Below, piece after piece: positions 1 to 10,678 of a stretch of 64,000 bases of DNA. The notes below the pieces were generated by a model. The model searched no databases and was not told where the DNA came from. It was given only the letters and a program-made list of their open reading frames with translations. The stretch comes from Elgaria multicarinata webbii. Its lineage: Eukaryota > Chordata > Lepidosauria > Squamata > Anguidae. The stretch covers positions 92,116,226-92,180,225 of the forward strand of contig NC_086178.1 in the NCBI RefSeq assembly GCF_023053635.1. The letters run 5' to 3'. Position numbers and translations under genes: made by a program. Positions within the stretch are counted from its first letter, which is position 1, and each line of letters begins with the position of its first letter.

Positions 1-990
1 GTAGAAGTAACTAGCAACTTTATCATGGGAGAGAAATGAGCCCACCGCAGCATTAATTGCACCAGTGATGAGGTTCTTCCGTTTGGGAAGGAAGGTGGAT
101 CTTGCGCCTCTGCTAAACCCTGATCATGCTTGTGAGATGTCAAAACAGCCTTTATCTTATCATCTTGGGGCATTTCTGCAACAAGGAGCATTGAAATACT
201 TACATTATCCCTAATGGTGCTTTTCTTAACATGCTTAATTATGCAGGACTACGTATATTGCATTGCACTTTTGATAATGGGCAAAAGGCCTTTATTAATT
301 ATTATTAATGGCTGGTAGCTACTTGAGATCACAGGGATCAACCCCCACTTATTACTGTGTGATATGGGGGGGGGATAACTTTTCTTCTCTCCCTCCCCCC
401 CCCCAATTTAATGTGGAGGTGATAGAAAACCAGTTTGAATTTGGAGCTAGATTAAAAGATTGCTAAGATTTTTGAAGAAGCAGACTCCTGGGTCTCCAAA
501 AGTGAATTGAATGCTGCAGGTCACCATGGCAGGGGTGAGGGTATATGCCTCTCTATGACTTATTAATTATATATTTACATTTTAAAAAAATCCACACAGT
601 AACAAAATATCTCTGGGTACACATAAATGTACCCATGTGTGTCTTGATAGGAATAAGAGGTGAAAAGTTGTTAATCAACTTCCTTGTCGCTCCCTCTCAC
701 TGCATGCCTTATTCTTGTACTTATTTCTCCACCTCTCCTGACTTTCAGTGTTTTTGATCTCTGGAGTCCACAACTGTTAAATGCTTCAGCAAAGGCCGAT
801 TCCTTTGTGGTCTGTGTGTCTGTGTCAAGACTCATTATTTTCACTGTCCACCAAAAGGAACATCCACATCTTCATGCAATGGAAGAGGTTGGGATAGCCT
901 TGTCCGCAGGGAACAGCTAGGAATAACTGGTTTGGTGTGTTTTTTCTAAGTAGCAGGAGGTGAGCACTCTAGCACTAGAGATTGTGGCAT
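1..990. other. intergenic, nothing recognised
   Basis: AT-rich single-copy-looking DNA with short poly-G/poly-C runs near 366-402. Its open frames are short (under 80 codons) and resemble nothing I know. I see no exon of a neighbouring gene here. Confidence 0.5.
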
Positions 991-1242
991 ACAAATTCTG
1001 GTAAGAAGAAGAGGAAACAAGAGAAGTCTGGTAAAAGTGGCATGACTATGTATGGGGGGGAAATCTTACGATGCACCTGGCAGAGTCATTGCATGGCCCT
1101 ATTCAATAAGAGCCTATCAGGACTGGCTCCAGATTTGAGGTGCTCCATGCAAGTTGCCCTGGCATCACTAAACACCCTCACACACCAGTGCTCTCCTCCA
1201 AAGCACTCCCTGCAAGCTGCAGCAGCAGGTGCAGCATTTCAA

Positions 1243-1301
1243 CAATGTCTCTGGGCCCTGATGTAGCATTGCTACATTGGGGGCAGGGCCCAGAGGCATT
1301 G
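1243..1301. repeat. nested palindrome (hairpin), possible MITE core
   Basis: CAATGTCTCTGGGCCCTG at 1243-1260 is answered by CAGGGCCCAGAGGCATTG at 1284-1301, pairing at 17 of 18 positions. The loop holds a second perfect palindrome, ATGTAGCA-T-TGCTACAT. Weaker pairing of CTGCAG-rich flanks continues outwards, so this may be the centre of a larger, decayed hairpin-type DNA transposon. The family is not recognised. Confidence 0.55.
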
Positions 1302-3270
1302 GGGGAAACAATTGCAGTGACTGCAGCTGCTCAGTTTGACACGTCTTCTTCCAGCACCATGCTGTAGAAAAATGTTATGCGCAGAGGCTGATATAAGGGA
1401 TGGTGGCATCAGCCCTGGTGGGTCCTGCCGAGATACGTGGGCCCAGGCATTTGGCCTCCCCAAATTGGGTGATGACATGGCATGGTGACGTTAGTGTAGC
1501 CACCATCCCCACACACAGACACTGTAGGGAATAACTGCACTCAATGGGGCAGAAATGGTTTCCCCCCACCCCTGCAACTGCATTTAGCAGTCTGGGTGTT
1601 GGGAAACCATGGCTTGATGAGGACAGCAGCCCTTGCTTGGATGATATCATCTTGGAGGGGTATGTGTGTGGGGGCGGGTCCTCAAAAGTTGCCAGTGGCA
1701 ACCACAAATCTCTTTTGAGCAGTCACCTGCCCAACATAAAATGAGAGACTTGGCCCACTCCATGAATTCCCCATGCTTGGCAGAAAACGCAGAGCTGACA
1801 GGCTCCACCCTTTGGCTCACAGAGAGAACTTGGGGAAAGGGAGGAGGGGCTTCAGAATGTACCAAAACAAGTATAAAGTTAAGAGACTGACCCCCTCCCC
1901 ATTCCTCTGCATGTGTCAGAAGACTTGAAGAGGGGGTGCTGGTGTTCAGCAGCAACCACAAATAATAGCTGTCTTCCAGATTAGTAAAAACTTGTGGACC
2001 GCTGTGAATGAAAGAGGGATTAGTGTTTGGAGAGGCCCATTGATATGCAACTAGCACGCAAACCTATCTGAAGACTTAGGTCCTAAGATGTACATCAATA
2101 AAATGAAATGACAGAAGTCTATAAACCCTTGTTTTAGAGGATGCCATTCGGAATTGGTGCACGTTGCAACTGGTCATTAAAAGAGAAGGAAGAAAACCTG
2201 GATCTCTGTATTAGGCAAAGTGATTATTTCATGCCCCTTAAAGGAAATAACTTTTACTGTGTGGCATTCATGGCGCAAAACAGGTGCAGATACCATTTAA
2301 TAGTTGTCTTCCTTAGTGGAAGCCAGGTGCCAAGTTCTTAACAGCTAGCAATAAGCTAGATAAAATAAAAGCCTGTTCTGGAGGAGGGCGTGGATCATTG
2401 TCCATGGAAACTGTGCATTAGGTACCAGAATGGGAGCAAGGAAGAAGCGAATAGCACCCTTGCCTCATCCTGCCTCTCTAAGAGCATAGCATGGTGGGCC
2501 AACTTCTGCCCATCTGGGCTAGTTGCAGCTATTCCACATTCATGTAAGATTCATGTAGTCCACATTGCTCAGCCAACATTTTCATTTGTTTTTAATATCA
2601 TAGTGGTTCTATAAAAAGACGATGCTATAAAAACCAAAAGGAACTTTATGTCCAGGCACAATTGGTAGTTTAGTATTGTGGGGGTAATTCTCTCGTAACA
2701 GGCAATTGTTTTCCACAGCGGCTGATGTTGCTGCCAAAATAAGAAAATTTGTTTCTTTTCTAAAGGCTTTTATGTGTGGAACTATCAGCCAAAGACCGAA
2801 CAGCCCTGATTAGTTTTAAAAGAATATTTTGGATGCCAGGTTCCACAAGAGAGAAACCCAGCTTTTAAACATACATGCTAATTTTATGGCGACAGACACA
2901 ACCAGGAGAGAGGGAGCCAGTGAAATAGGAGACGGCTCTTGAAGATACTTTGACATGTAAATTACTCTATTTTTAAAAGAAAAATCAAAATAAAAGGGCT
3001 ATAATGTGTGTGTTTCAGCGAAAGGAACCACTAAGCCATACTAAGAACATTTAACTGTCAACAGAAGTATTCTACTGAAACTTGTATACACAATAAATAT
3101 AAAATATTTATAACTGTCAAATAAAGATCTCTGGCAGAAACATCTGAAGGGTATGTCCGAATTGCACACAGATTTTTGATAGTGGCCACATGAATCTTCA
3201 AATGTCTATGTTGGCCATGCAGAATCTATAGTCTTGTATAGACTATCAGAACATGATCTTAAAATGTTCA
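1302..3270. other. intergenic, nothing recognised
   Basis: Open frames up to 136 codons occur on both strands around 1375-2057, but they overlap each other and have no recognisable motif, so I treat them as chance. There is no clear repeat or exon. Confidence 0.45.
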
Positions 3271-3276
3271 AGTAAT

Positions 3277-3675
3277 TTTTTATTTATTTATTTATTTATT
3301 TATTTATTTCACTTCTATACCGCCCAATAGCCGAAGCTCTCTGGGCGGTTCACAAAAATTAAAATCATAGCAAGACAATCAACAGGTTAAAAGCACAAAT
3401 ACACAATACAATATAAAAAGCACAACCAGAATAAAAACCACGCAGCAAAATTGATATAAAATTAAAATACAGAGTTAAAACAGTAAAATTTAAATTTAAG
3501 TTAAAATTAAGTGTTAAAATACTGGGAGAATAAACAGGTCTTCAGCTGGCGACGAAAGGAGTACAGTGTAGGCACCAGGCGGACCTCTCTAGGAAGCTCA
3601 TTCCACAACCGGGGTGCCACAACAGAGAAAGCCCGCGTGGAGTTTATGACCGGGTGAATGAGCAGGAAATGGATC
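3277..3675 (-). mobile_element. L2-type LINE, 3' end (truncated)
   Basis: Read on the minus strand, this encodes the conserved LINE ORF2 C-terminus (FSVVAPRLWNELPREVRL, then a TLYSFRRQLKTCLF-type tail) at about 3540-3640. An AT-rich 3' UTR follows, then the conserved terminal motif CCGCCCAGAGAGCTTCGGCT at about 3320-3340 and a (TAAA)n tail (3277-3309 on the plus strand). The same terminal motif ends many other fragments in this window. It is 5'-truncated, as is usual for L2. Confidence 0.85.
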
Positions 3676-4450
3676 TTGGGTTTGCTCAGTGAAAACATCA
3701 ACCCCATGTAAGGCTGCTGTAAAAAAAGAAAATTCCATGTTAGGGATCATTAGGAAAGGAACTGAAAATAAATCTGCCAGTATCATAATGCCTTTATACA
3801 AATCTATGATGTGTGCAACCCTAGCTGGAATACTGTGCACAGTTCTGGTCACCACAACTCAAAGGGGATATGGTAAAGCTGGGAAAGTGTAGAACAGTGC
3901 AGAACAACATGATCAAGGAGCTGGAGCAACACCCCTGTGAAGGAAGGTTGAAATGTTTGGAGGTTTTTAGATTAAAAGTTTGAATAAGGGAGGACACAAT
4001 AAGAGATGAATAGAATTATATGTAGTGGGGAGAAACTGGAATCTTTCTCCCTCTCTCTATATAAAAACCTGGGCTTATCCAATGAAGATGAATGGTGGGA
4101 GATTCAGGACAGACAAAAGTAAGAGCTACTTAACACAGCACATAGTCAAACTATTGAATTTGCTATTAAAGTTGTTGTGATGAACAACAGCTTGGATGGC
4201 ATTAAAAGGGGATTTTACAATTCAAGGAAGAAAAGGTTGTCAGTGACTACTACTCTTGATGGATATATTTTGTTCAGTATCAGAGGTGGTATGCCTCTGC
4301 ATAACAGTTGCTTCGGGATGTGAACAGAAAGTTGCAATTGCATTCATGTCCTGCTTGTGGGGTTCCCAGACTGGGGCACGTGGTAAACAGAATGCTGGCC
4401 TAGACAGGCCCTTGGTCTGATCCAGCAGGGCTGCTCTTATGTTCTTATCA
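3676..4450 (+). mobile_element. L3/CR1-like LINE, 3' part (degraded)
   Basis: The plus strand from 3689 encodes AAVKKENSMLGIIRKGTENK followed by a MPLYKSM-type stretch. This corresponds to the C-terminal part of the CR1 ORF2 protein (AARKANAILG in the intact copy at 54086). Frames then break up. The element ends in the recurrent terminus GGTCTGATCCAGCAGGGC followed by a TTATGTTCTTA-type end at about 4410-4448. It is old, being much more diverged than the CR1 in intron 2. Confidence 0.75.
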
Positions 4451-4764
4451 AATTACCTTGAAACACATAATCTGAGGATAGCCTTAGTCAATTTCTTCCT
4501 GAACACAGATGTTTATTCACCTCCACAAGGCTACAAAATTTAAGGCAATTGAGGGAGGGGGAGAGAATGCTGTGGAGTTGAGGAAGCCAAGAACATTGAT
4601 GATGTCTCATGGGCCTTACCTAGCATAAGACACGCACCTTTAAAAATACCTTCTCAAGATGACTACTTCGACTTTCAACACTTTCTTTGCCCACATATTG
4701 CCTGAATGAAAGATAAAAGTGGCAAGTCCAATTATATTGATTATTGTGAAGACAGTTGATGGAT

Positions 4765-5235
4765 TTGATTTATTACATTACATTTATATACAGCCCCATA
4801 GCCAAAGCTCTCTGGGTGGTTTACAAAAGTTTAAAACATTGAACGTTAAAAAGTATACAAAATTTAAAACCATCAAAAACATAGACAGTATAAAAACAAC
4901 GGTATCCATTTAAAAAACAACAGTTCTGGGGTCCGTTAAAAAACAAACTTAGCATTGTTAAATGCTGTTAAATGCCTGGGAAAAGAAAAAAGTCTTCATC
5001 TGGCGCCTGAAAGATAACAATGTTGGCGCCAGGCGAGCCTCATCGGGGAGATCATTCCATAATTGGGGGGCCACCACTGAAAAGGCCCTCTCCCTTGTTG
5101 CCATCCTCTGAGCACTCAGAGGAGGACCTTAGATGTTGAGCGCAGTGTACGGGTAGGTTCATGTCGGGAGAGGCGTTACATCAGGTATTGTGGTCCCAAG
5201 CCATGTAGGGCTTTATAGGCAGACGGATGTGATTA
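4765..5235 (-). mobile_element. L2-type LINE, 3' end (truncated, broken)
   Basis: The minus strand carries the decayed L2 C-terminal coding region (about 4980-5235) and the 3' UTR. It ends with a variant of the CCCAGAGAGCTTTGGCTATG terminus at 4798-4817 and an AT-rich tail. It is more diverged than the copy at 3277-3675, so it is probably an older insertion. Confidence 0.75.
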
Positions 5236-5489
5236 TGTTTAAACATAAAATATGTTCATTCGTGTGTGTGTGTACGCACACATACACACATTCAGACACA
5301 CACTGCGGTCCATGAAAGCTTATGCTATAATAAATGTGTTCATCTGCATTTCTACACAGTGCAGTCTAAAAGCTCCATCCGATGAGCGTTTTATTGCACA
5401 CTTGTTACCGGGCACTCATGGAGTTTGCTCAGGTCCCTCACAAGATGTTGTCTGCCTCCTGCGTGCCTTCCACCCCTTCTGGCTTTCCT

Positions 5490-6275
5490 TGTGCCTCAAA
5501 AAATCCCCTCATTAAGTCCAATGTTTTCTTAAACTCGATCTATAACATGATGTACAGATGGTATATGTCACCTGTAAAACTAGCAAAAATGTTTAAAGGG
5601 GCCTCAAGTAAATGTTGGAAATGTAAAAAAGAAGAAGGAACTTTTTATCATCTTTGGTGGACTTGTAAAAAAGCCAAGGCCTTTTGGATTCAGATACATT
5701 CGTTAATCCAAAAAAATATTGAAGACAAATATAGAAATGAAACCAGAAGCATTCTTACTTGGATTAATGGATAAACAAATTCAAGAGAAGGGGGGAACTT
5801 TGTTTTTGTATATGGTGACGGCAGCAAGACTACTTTTTGCACAGAACTGGAAAGACCCAGTAATACCGACAACAGAGGAGTGGATGCTGAAGATGTTAGA
5901 ACTGGCAGAAATGGTAAAACTTACAGCGATAATGAAAGAAAGGTAAACAGCCACGTTTCTGTTGGAATGGAAACTACTGATAGATTATTTGAAAGAGACA
6001 GAGAAAAACGATTTATTTGTTTGTGGTTTTTAGGTTAAGAGGGGGGAAGGGAAAACAAATCCTGTGAATTCAAGGTTGTAATTTAGGTGGAAGGGTAATT
6101 AAGAATATAAGGGGTATTTCAGGCATGGAGAGGACAGAAGAAATATATATCCTAACCTCACCCTTAAATGTTTTTAGTAACTGTAGTTTTGTGGGTATGT
6201 ACAATGTCTGTGTATGTATTATGTGTGATGCTTGTTTAGATGTTGCTGTTGAAAAAATAAAATAAAATAATAATA
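5490..6275 (+). mobile_element. L1 LINE, ORF2 C-terminus and 3' UTR
   Basis: The plus strand from about 5530 reads YRWYMSPVKLAKMFKG, then SSKCWKCKKEEGTFYHLWWT and a KKAKAFW-type stretch, the C-terminal zinc-knuckle region of vertebrate L1 ORF2 (CWKC...H...WWTC). The frame shifts near 5720-5730 and the protein continues as LLFAQNWKDPVIPTTEEW to about 5943. An AT-rich 3' UTR and an A-rich end (AAAATAAAATAAAATAATAA) at about 6256-6275 follow. It is a 5'-truncated, frameshifted and inactive copy. Confidence 0.85.
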
Positions 6276-6464
6276 AACTCGGAGTTGCTGCTCTCTCCTA
6301 CTGTGTGCAGGAGAAGCAGCACCATTAGAACAGCGGACTCCATGGGCCTTGTGCTCATTCCGTACTTCCTCTTTTGAAAGAGGAAGTAACTTGAGGAAGG
6401 AAAACACGAGCGGAGAAGTGAGGTAGGGAGCATGTTAACCCCCGGTGTGATGGAGCTTTAACTC
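6276..6464 (+). mobile_element. non-autonomous DNA element, AGAGCTCCATC family (partial)
   Basis: It shares wording with the elements at 36748-36990 and 38145-38502: a CCATGGGCC block, a duplicated AGGAAGTAAC block, and a right end reading GATGGAGCTTTAA. The left terminus is not visible and may have been lost next to the L1 tail. Confidence 0.45.
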
Positions 6465-6469
6465 TTCAT

Positions 6470-6600
6470 CATTTTAATGTATTTGAATGACTTACAAAAT
6501 TGTTGTTGGTGACTGGTTTATGTTAAATCTTTACCTTTTGTAAGTCCCCTTGAGGGTTATATGGCAAGCTAAAAATGGAAATGAATAACTTTTCTTAGCA
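6470..6600 (+). mobile_element. L2-like LINE tail
   Basis: A short AT-rich 3' UTR fragment ends in CCCCTTGAGGGTTATATGGCAAGC and an AAATGGAAATGAATAA tail, the layout of a LINE L2/CR1 3' end (GCCTTGAGG...AAGGC...AAATAAA). No coding sequence remains. Confidence 0.4.
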
Positions 6601-6627
6601 TCCCAAGGGGAAAGAACTGTTTTAAGT

Positions 6628-6992
6628 GACAGCTGCTGCATTCGGATGACATATTAGTCAATGGAGGGGGGAATAGCCCACTCACCGTGCATTGTTTGGC
6701 TGGTATTACACACACAACATGTTGCCCCTCCCTGCGTTGCACAGCTGAAAGTCCCAGCGTCCTTCTGGGTGTCTGGTGCTCCTCCCTCAGTCCTCCCGGC
6801 CCTATCACATCAGCTTATCCAACTGATTATTGGATAAGCAATGGAGCAGCCCATTGTTTTTCCACGTTAATTCAAGAAAATAACATACTGTGCATTGTGT
6901 GTCTGTTGTGTGTCCCCCCACGATACAATAATCGACACAATGGATGGTTGGCTCCTCGCCCCCATTGATTATCATGCTGTCTGAAGCAGGCT
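6628..6992. mobile_element. MITE with degenerate terminal inverted repeats (GTTCAGACAACA-like)
   Basis: The left end around GCTGCATTCGGATGACATATT is the approximate reverse complement of the right end AATAGT...GCTGTCTGAAGCAGGC, with a shared internal CAATGG/CCATTG pair. The ends resemble the GGTTCAGACAACA termini of the elements at 43974 and 44564. It is non-coding and hAT-like by general appearance only. Confidence 0.5.
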
Positions 6993-7895
6993 AGTGTTGG
7001 AAAGTTCCACGGTTCTGAGCAATGGTGGTTGTCCTCCCAAATGTCAAATAACTAAGCACAGCCTCCTTTTCAAATAGAAATTCAAATGGAGAGTAGAGGA
7101 GATAACACGAGAATTTTTTTTATTTTTTTTGCAGGCAAAGAGGGACAAATATGTTTTCTTTAAAAAAAAATAATCAATTGAACCTTACATTGGGATTCTA
7201 TAGAAATCGAATAGTCAATGTAGTCATTATCACAGAAAAAGAATCAAACACTGTTTAATTTCTAAAATATGATGGACAAATTGGCTTGGAAGCCCTGTCC
7301 CCTAGGCCCAGATGTGTGTACATGGGATGTGGTCACTCAGTGGTGAGGGATTCTGCACATGATCAGAGATCCTAGCTCTTTTACCTCATATATTCCAGGC
7401 CTGAGCCCAGGGCCTTAAAAATAAGTGTGGTGCCATCCTTTACTTGACAGAGACTCTGTCTAATAGAGCCCATTGGAGTCTAATGAGTTCGAGCTATGCA
7501 GAAATTCAACAGGTGCTGTTTTCTTGGCATAGAGATGTAGCAACAGAGAAAGCTGGTTAATTTCTGCCTGGCTCACATTATGCATTGGCCTTGTTCCTGT
7601 GCCTTTAACATAGACGTGCAGACATTTAGTGGGTAAAGTTTCTCCCCATCGCTCATTTTCAAGCCAGAGAAACCTCTTCAAGTGGTTAATTTCTACATGT
7701 CAGGCTGCTGGTGAAGGCACAGCAGCAGTGCCAGTTTTTTTTAAAAAAAGGTAAAGGAGGGGAAGTGGCAACTCGAACATAGGTGAGCGACATACTTTTT
7801 AAGGACCTGGTTTTAGTGAAAGATAAAGTAGCAATCCTTCACTTTTAGCTGCCACAAGGTGTGAACTCACCACCACACACACATTGGCCCTTTCT
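6993..7895. other. intergenic, nothing recognised
   Basis: I see no gene, exon or assignable repeat in this stretch. The open frame of 73 codons on the minus strand (7460-7681) has no recognisable motif. Confidence 0.45.
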
Positions 7896-8027
7896 ACACC
7901 TAAGGGTTATCCCAGGAAAATGGAGGGATCGTCCCTGCCTGCTCCCGGGATCCCCTGTGTCATTTGCATACACAGGGATGATCCCGGGACGATCCCTGGA
8001 AAAAAGGCAGGTGTAGAAACAGCCATA
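7896..8027. mobile_element. short palindromic MITE just upstream of the CpG island
   Basis: The left end GGCCCTTTCTACACCT pairs with the right end AGGTGTAGAAACAGCC. Internally, GGGATCGTCCC and CCCGGGATC pair with GATCCCGGGACGATCCC, giving an almost complete hairpin of ~130 bp. The termini share CTACACC with the family at 23992, 40115 and 60381. It lies about 20 bp from where GC content starts to rise. Confidence 0.7.
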
Positions 8028-8421
8028 GATGGGTTTGTTTTCTAGGTTCCCAGAGCAGGAAGGGGGCGCTTAAAGCCCGCGGAAGGAACGTGTCCCTGAT
8101 ACAAAGAAACTCGCGCTATAATATAACGTGTGTGTATATATTCGTGTGTCTTCCCATTTCCTCGTCCTTTTAGAAGGTAAAACAACAGCTACCCAAACAC
8201 CTAAAGGCAGCAGCAGCAGCAGCGCGTGAGAGGAAAGAGAGGGCGGCTGGGACGGCGTTCAGCGACGTCTCGATGCCACAGAGGCGCGCGCGGTTGGCCT
8301 CCTGCACTCCGGCGTTTCTCTTCGGGGGATTGCTGGAGTCGCCAAAGCAGCCAGTCCCGTGACATCAGTCGAGGGGACTGTTTAGCTCGCGCTGAAATAT
8401 TCATTACTTGGCAATGAGGCG

Positions 8422-8439
8422 GCCGCCGCCGCCGCCGCC
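8422..8439. repeat. (GCC)n run 1 in CpG island
   Basis: Six uninterrupted GCC units form a short trinucleotide tract inside the presumed promoter or 5' UTR. Confidence 0.85.
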
Positions 8440-8565
8440 TCCTGCGCGCGCCAAGTGATCAGCCTCGGCAGCTGCGCTGCTGCCTCGCCGTCGACTCCTC
8501 GCTTGCCCAGGCGACGGAGCGCGCGCGCTTTCGGTCCCTGCCTCCCCCGCCCCCAGCCTGAGGGA

Positions 8566-8591
8566 GCCGCCGCCGCCGCCGCCGCCGCCGC
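8566..8591. repeat. (GCC)n run 2 in CpG island
   Basis: Eight to nine uninterrupted GCC units. If transcribed, this gives a G/C-rich structured 5' leader; such tracts often vary in length between individuals. Confidence 0.85.
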
Positions 8592-8818
8592 GCCCCCTTC
8601 CCCCCTCACGCGCATCCCCACAGGAGGGGAGGCGCCCAAAGTTGCTCGGCTTCTCGGGCGAGGAGGAGACGGGAGTCGCTCCCCGCGCGCCCAGCCGGAC
8701 TCCCCTTCCCGGGCGCGGGAGGGTGGGAAGGCAAAGCAAGGCGGCGCTCTGCGGCAGACTCCTCAGGCGCAGAAGAGGCACCGGGGAAGGCGGCTTGGAT
8801 TATTGCCCGCGGCGGGCC

Positions 8819-8875
8819 ATGGCAGAGCCAGCGCCGGGATGCGAGGGGCGGCGAACAAGGGACGGCAGGAGGTGA
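8819..8875 (+). other. upstream ORF 1 in exon 1 (18 codons)
   Basis: The ATG sits in a strong initiation context (GGGCCATGG, with G at +4) and opens an 18-residue frame, MAEPAPGCEGRRTRDGRR, ending in TGA. If exon 1 is transcribed as proposed, scanning ribosomes should meet this start before the CDH23 ATG. It is more likely a translational brake than a functional peptide. Confidence 0.45.
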
Positions 8876-9036
8876 AGAAACTCCGCGCGGGTTTCCTGGG
8901 ACTTCGACTCGCGCTTCCTCTCGGCGCCTTTGCCGGCCAAGGGATTGCTTCCCAGCAGGTTCATCCTTTGCCAAGCCACGAGCCTCCCTCGCCCGCCTTG
9001 GCAAGGGCGCAGCTCCGCTCGCCCGCCCGCCCGTAG
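8839..9036 (+). other. upstream ORF 2 in exon 1 (65 codons)
   Basis: A second ATG (GGGATGC, G at -3) opens a 65-residue, Arg/Ala/Pro-rich frame overlapping uORF 1. Its TAG lies 4 nt before the splice donor, so it closes within exon 1 and cannot fuse to CDH23. I know no homologue; it is listed for its possible effect on translation. Confidence 0.35.
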
Positions 9037-9324
9037 CCAGGTAAGGCGAAGTTCCGAGCGCCTCTCTTCTGTCTCCTTCCCGCTCCGCCTCGCCTCAACT
9101 TTGAGCAGGTCTCTCTTTCCTGGAGGTCTTTCTGGGCGCCCTCCGCGTCTTAAATAGAAACGAAGTCTTCTCCGGCAAAGTACTTCGACATCCCGGCCGC
9201 TGTCCTCTCAACAGCACTTTGCCGTCACAGCCCCAGTTAAAGCAACGTGGGGATGTTGAACTCGAATCCGCTTATATGTGCGGCAGCGGAGCCGACAAGC
9301 GTTTTTAGGGAGTTAGTCCCGTTG

Positions 9325-9850
9325 GGTAGGATCCAATGTTAGTCCTACTTAAGAGTCGACTGAATGAGAAAGGGAAGAGAGTAAATGCATGATAATTAAC
9401 TTAGTCATCACAAAGTACCATTCATTTCAATGGAACTATTCTAAATTAGGACTAAGACTGGATACTACCCATTGAATTCAGTGAGGCTTACTTCTGAGTA
9501 GACATGCATAGGATCGCACTATTTATTCCCGTGTATAACCTGCCTTTGTCCAGAGGTTTAGGGCGGGTAACAATAGACCAATAGCAATAAATAACTTACA
9601 CCAATAGAGAATCGTTACAATTTTAAGCAGATTTATTTTAGAAGTAACTTCTATCCCAATCAGTTGAATAAAAATGTTTAGGATCGGACTGCAAGACGGT
9701 TAACCTGATCCCATTGATATTTTACTCGGGAGTAAATCGCATTGTTAAGTGATGCTTACCCATAGGTAAGCCTGTATAGAACTACAGCTTTGTGCTTCAG
9801 CCCCATCGTACTCATTGGGAATTACTTCCGAGTAAACATACACTTGAGTG
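9325..9850. repeat. cluster of short semi-palindromic repeats (TTACTTCTGAGTAGACATG type)
   Basis: At least five degenerate copies lie within about 500 bp: near 9328-9362, 9405-9470, 9473-9520 (the best, CTTACTTCTGAGTAGACATG), 9705-9745 and 9795-9850. The unit in fuller copies (see 32842-32937) starts with AATCCTAT-like and ends with ATAGGATT-like sequence, with a central CCATTGAA/TTCAATGG inversion, so it can fold back on itself. Confidence 0.6.
9520..9600 (-). mobile_element. L2-like LINE tail
   Basis: On the minus strand a CCCGCCCTAAACC block, the tail of an AAGGCAGG-type LINE 3' terminus, and a TAAATAAT end are recognisable. It is short and degraded. Confidence 0.35.
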
Positions 9851-9984
9851 GATTTGCTGCTTCTCAAACACTTTTATCCACCTGGGGACGGGTAGAAAAT
9901 GAAAGTTAAGGAGGAAAAAGTAGCACCCCATTATACATCCTCAGATTGTAATTTTAAATACACACTAAGGAGGGAGTTTCCTTT

Positions 9985-10520
9985 AACGCAGTGGGACTTA
10001 CTTCACAGTAACAGTGTCATCTGGATTCTTTAATGCTGATAGTTATGAGTCGTCTCCATGCCCCTCAAGGCAGCAGAGGCACAAAAATAAAACCATATAT
10101 GCACAGAATCTTAATAAAAATAAGTAGAAAATCGGAGCAGCAGCCCAAATATACCATAAAATAGTGTTAAACCAGCAACTAATACTCAGGCTAAAGTTGT
10201 GGTGTTTGGTTTTTAAAACAGAAGGCAGCCTCTAATAGTGTAGAATCTGTAAAAATGGGGACAAAAAGTAGCCAGAAAATCATAAAAGTAAAATAATGAC
10301 AATCTGAGCAGCAAAAAATAAAAATAAAATCCAAATATCAAATGCTTGCTTTTAACCTTTTGTTTGTTTACGTTTTATGATTAAAACTGCTGCCTTACAG
10401 GACAGGATAATCTTGTTCGTTTCTCTCCTCCTAATACTAAGGCTGTAATCCTCTGCATACTTGAGCTCATTTTGACTTACTTCTGAGTAAAAATGGGTAG
10501 GATCTGATTGCAGGGATGCG
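9985..10520. repeat. further TTACTTCTGAGTA units with L2-like A-rich DNA between
   Basis: Copies lie at about 9985-10025 and 10462-10515 (GACTTACTTCTGAGTAAAAA). The A-rich stretch between them (10030-10330) resembles a decayed minus-strand LINE 3' UTR, but I cannot assign it firmly. Confidence 0.45.
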
Positions 10521-10678
10521 GTGGCTTTCCATCCAAACCTTGACCACCTGTTCTGAAGCAGCTTTTGTAACAAAGGGAAGTGAGTTGCAATGAGGTTTGA
10601 AATTTGGATGGAAAGGAATATGGAATCTGAAGATCAATTAGACTGCATGTATCTTCAGAGTGCATAAGATGGTTTGGT

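Larger units (their letters stand above)
8600..9040 (+). other. CDH23: CDH23 exon 1, non-coding (3' boundary supported, start unknown)
   Basis: The sequence CCAG|GTAAGG puts a near-consensus splice donor at 9040/9041, at the downstream edge of the CpG island. The next exon found, at 42650, has only 5 nt before its ATG, so an upstream 5' UTR exon is required; this is the best candidate. The left boundary given is a placeholder, because I cannot locate the transcription start. Long open frames on both strands here are a by-product of GC-rich, stop-poor sequence and are not called as proteins. Confidence 0.55.
8040..9310 (+). promoter_or_regulatory. CDH23: CpG island, likely CDH23 promoter and exon 1 region
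   Basis: This is the only CpG-dense, GC-rich block in the window. It contains many CG dinucleotides, GCGCGC runs, GC-box-like CCCCCGCCCC at about 8544-8553 and CCCGCCCGCCCG at 9021-9032. A TATA-like CTATAATATA lies at 8115-8124, but there is no clear initiator, so transcription may start at several sites. The island lies 33.6 kb upstream of the CDH23 start codon on the same strand, fitting a vertebrate gene with a distant non-coding first exon. That it drives CDH23 is inference; a different or antisense transcript could also start here. Confidence 0.7.

Noticed and set aside
1-8000. 3' exons of a neighbouring gene (SLC29A3 lies upstream of CDH23 in human)
   Set aside because: No transporter-like coding stretch or splice pattern could be read in either strand of this part; it appears intergenic.
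8382-9157. Long overlapping open frames on both strands (up to 193 codons) as protein genes
   Set aside because: They lie in the CpG island, where stops are rare. They are low-complexity Ala/Pro/Arg/Gly chains in several frames at once, with GCC tracts making poly-Ala or poly-Gly. Only the two uORFs are kept as possible regulators.
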